Origin: Deltaproteobacteria bacterium
GTDB lineage: Bacteria > SAR324 > JACQKK01
Direction: 5' to 3'
NCBI GenBank assembly: GCA_029879595.1
Contig: JAOUPZ010000041.1
Location: 1 to 13,491 of the forward strand
Length of the DNA stretch: 13,491 bases
This document shows, piece by piece, positions 12,504-13,491 of the stretch (the stretch's first letter is position 1; each line of letters begins with the position of its first letter). Under the pieces are notes generated by a model. It was not told the DNA's origin. It searched no databases and worked only from the letters and a program-made list of their open reading frames with translations. The translations under genes and the position numbers were made by a program.

Positions 12504-13490
12504 TCATATCGCCAGAATTTCCTTCAGCACCTGCTCTATGGTGGGCGCATCATCCAGGGAAAACATTAGTCGTTGTCCCGGTTTTTCGCCCTGGATGTGA
12601 ATAATGCCCAGCTTTTTCCCCGGCGAAAGTTCCACGGATATTGGCGGGGAGTCTGGCAGCACCACCGCTTTTATCTGACTTAGTTCCATCCCCTGTGCGA
12701 TCAGTTTTTCCAGTATGCCCGGCAGACTTTTGTCGTGGGTGGCGAATACCCCGAAAACCAATTGGGTGCGCTCGAATGGGTAAACATCAAACCAGAGCAT
12801 CCGCTCCATGGTTTTGGTCAACAGGTCGGTATGGTTTTCCCCCAGCAGTATGCTGGTGGCCCATGACGGGCTGTAGGCGGAATCGGTTGGCGTGATGTGG
12901 CTCAGGTAGGCGAATCTTCCCGGCATATAAGCGGCGAAGGCCGTGCAGGTGGCCACTCCCGTGGTGAAAACTGTTTCTTCAGATCCGGCCTTTTGAACCT
13001 CCTGCAGGTCCGCCTTGATCCGCCGGCTGGAACCCTGGGCCGTTATTTTACCCAGATTGGTCTGGAAAAAGGCTGGCCTGCGGGCGGCCAGCCTCTCTGA
13101 GAGCCTTGTAAAGAGTTGTTTTGCGTTTTCCCGGTAATAATCGGTGATAATCTCCCCTTCGTCCTTTTCCGCCAGAATCGCCCAAACGGAATCCTCGAAT
13201 CTGAACGTCTCAAATGAACTGAAGACCTTCCGGCCTCTGTAGTCGGTGGTTATCCGGTGGCCGCCGCCACGACTGAAGGCCTCTTTCACGGCGCTGGTTT
13301 CCACCTGCAGGAATGCTGCTGGAGAGGTGTTTATAAAGCGCGACGGGGTGAGCATGGTGTTGTTCCTGTTGACCAGATAGACCTCACCGGTCCTTCCCAG
13401 ACCCTCGCGTTCGGTTAGAATATTCGCCACCCTGTTCATGGAAAGCTGGAGCACCATGCTGCCCAGTAGGGTTTCGCCATCCCGGATGGC
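12504..13490 (-). CDS. dCache-domain protein with a C-terminal CheD-like domain, 5'-truncated by window edge
   Basis: The frame is open to the window end, so the N-terminus (probably a signal or anchor and the first half of the sensor) is missing. The visible start, AIRDGETLLGSMVLQLSMNRVANIL, and EREGLGRTGEVYLVNRNN are typical of the membrane-distal to proximal part of a dCache ligand-binding domain (to about residue 100 counted from the Met at 13457). No transmembrane helix follows. The remaining 200 residues include TTGVATC...AYLSH, where Thr165, Cys171 and His187 resemble in order and spacing the Thr-Cys-His set of CheD-type glutamine deamidases. A C-terminal alpha/beta part ends SLDDAPTIEQVLKEILAI. 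If the domain order is real, the CheD-like part would lie outside the cytoplasm. The dCache call is firm; the CheD likeness is a tentative motif reading. Confidence 0.7.
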   Translation of the reverse strand, partial: AIRDGETLLGSMVLQLSMNRVANILTEREGLGRTGEVYLVNRNNTMLTPSRFINTSPAAFLQVETSAVKEAFSRGGGHRITTDYRGRKVFSSFETFRFEDSVWAILAEKDEGEIITDYYRENAKQLFTRLSERLAARRPAFFQTNLGKITAQGSSRRIKADLQEVQKAGSEETVFTTGVATCTAFAAYMPGRFAYLSHITPTDSAYSPSWATSILLGENHTDLLTKTMERMLWFDVYPFERTQLVFGVFATHDKSLPGILEKLIAQGMELSQIKAVVLPDSPPISVELSPGKKLGIIHIQGEKPGQRLMFSLDDAPTIEQVLKEILAI

Positions 13491-13491
13491 G

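Overview
The window is GC-rich, densely coded and bacterial. The gene set looks most like a Desulfobacterota (former Deltaproteobacteria) or related anaerobe: a large acyl-CoA dehydrogenase, a membrane-anchored periplasmic group 1 [NiFe]-hydrogenase-type operon, an ApgM-type mutase (the group also called 'proposed homoserine kinase'), and a dCache sensor protein. This placement is an inference from gene content, not from a marker gene.

Layout. At the left edge is the 3' part of a coiled-coil/C4 zinc-ribbon gene (+). It converges on a block of four minus-strand genes (680-5822), read in transcription order as: hydrogenase-like small subunit, hydrogenase-like large subunit, b-type cytochrome, acyl-CoA dehydrogenase. 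A LexA/UmuD-like autocleaving repressor (6066-6722, +) is divergent from that block across a 243-bp region with promoter-like elements and a GGA heptad repeat. Next come a near-consensus sigma-70 promoter with a hairpin leader and a small membrane/coiled-coil protein with a TTG start (6983-7333), about 470 bp without a convincing gene, and a single-domain rhodanese (7805-8245) closed by a strong terminator. A minus-strand stress-type module follows: ECF sigma factor (10931-10350), membrane protein that is probably its anti-sigma factor (10288-9155), and a secreted protein (8996-8373). An ApgM-like phosphomutase (11283-12485, +) and the C-terminal part of a dCache protein with a CheD-like tail (13490-12504, -) end the window.

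Most notable is the hydrogenase-like operon. Gene order, Tat signal, C-terminal anchor and overall sequence are those of a membrane-bound group 1 uptake hydrogenase (small-large-cytochrome b). However, all four Ni-binding cysteines of the large subunit are replaced, the canopy arginine is replaced by alanine, and the protein ends exactly at the histidine where a normal precursor is cleaved. In the small subunit the proximal-cluster ligands are lost, while the medial and distal clusters are kept and turned into all-cysteine sites (His to Cys and Pro to Cys). All three frames are intact and keep structural hallmarks, so this looks like a maintained, repurposed redox complex without H2 chemistry rather than a decaying pseudogene cluster. 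The divergent repressor is a candidate regulator of it.
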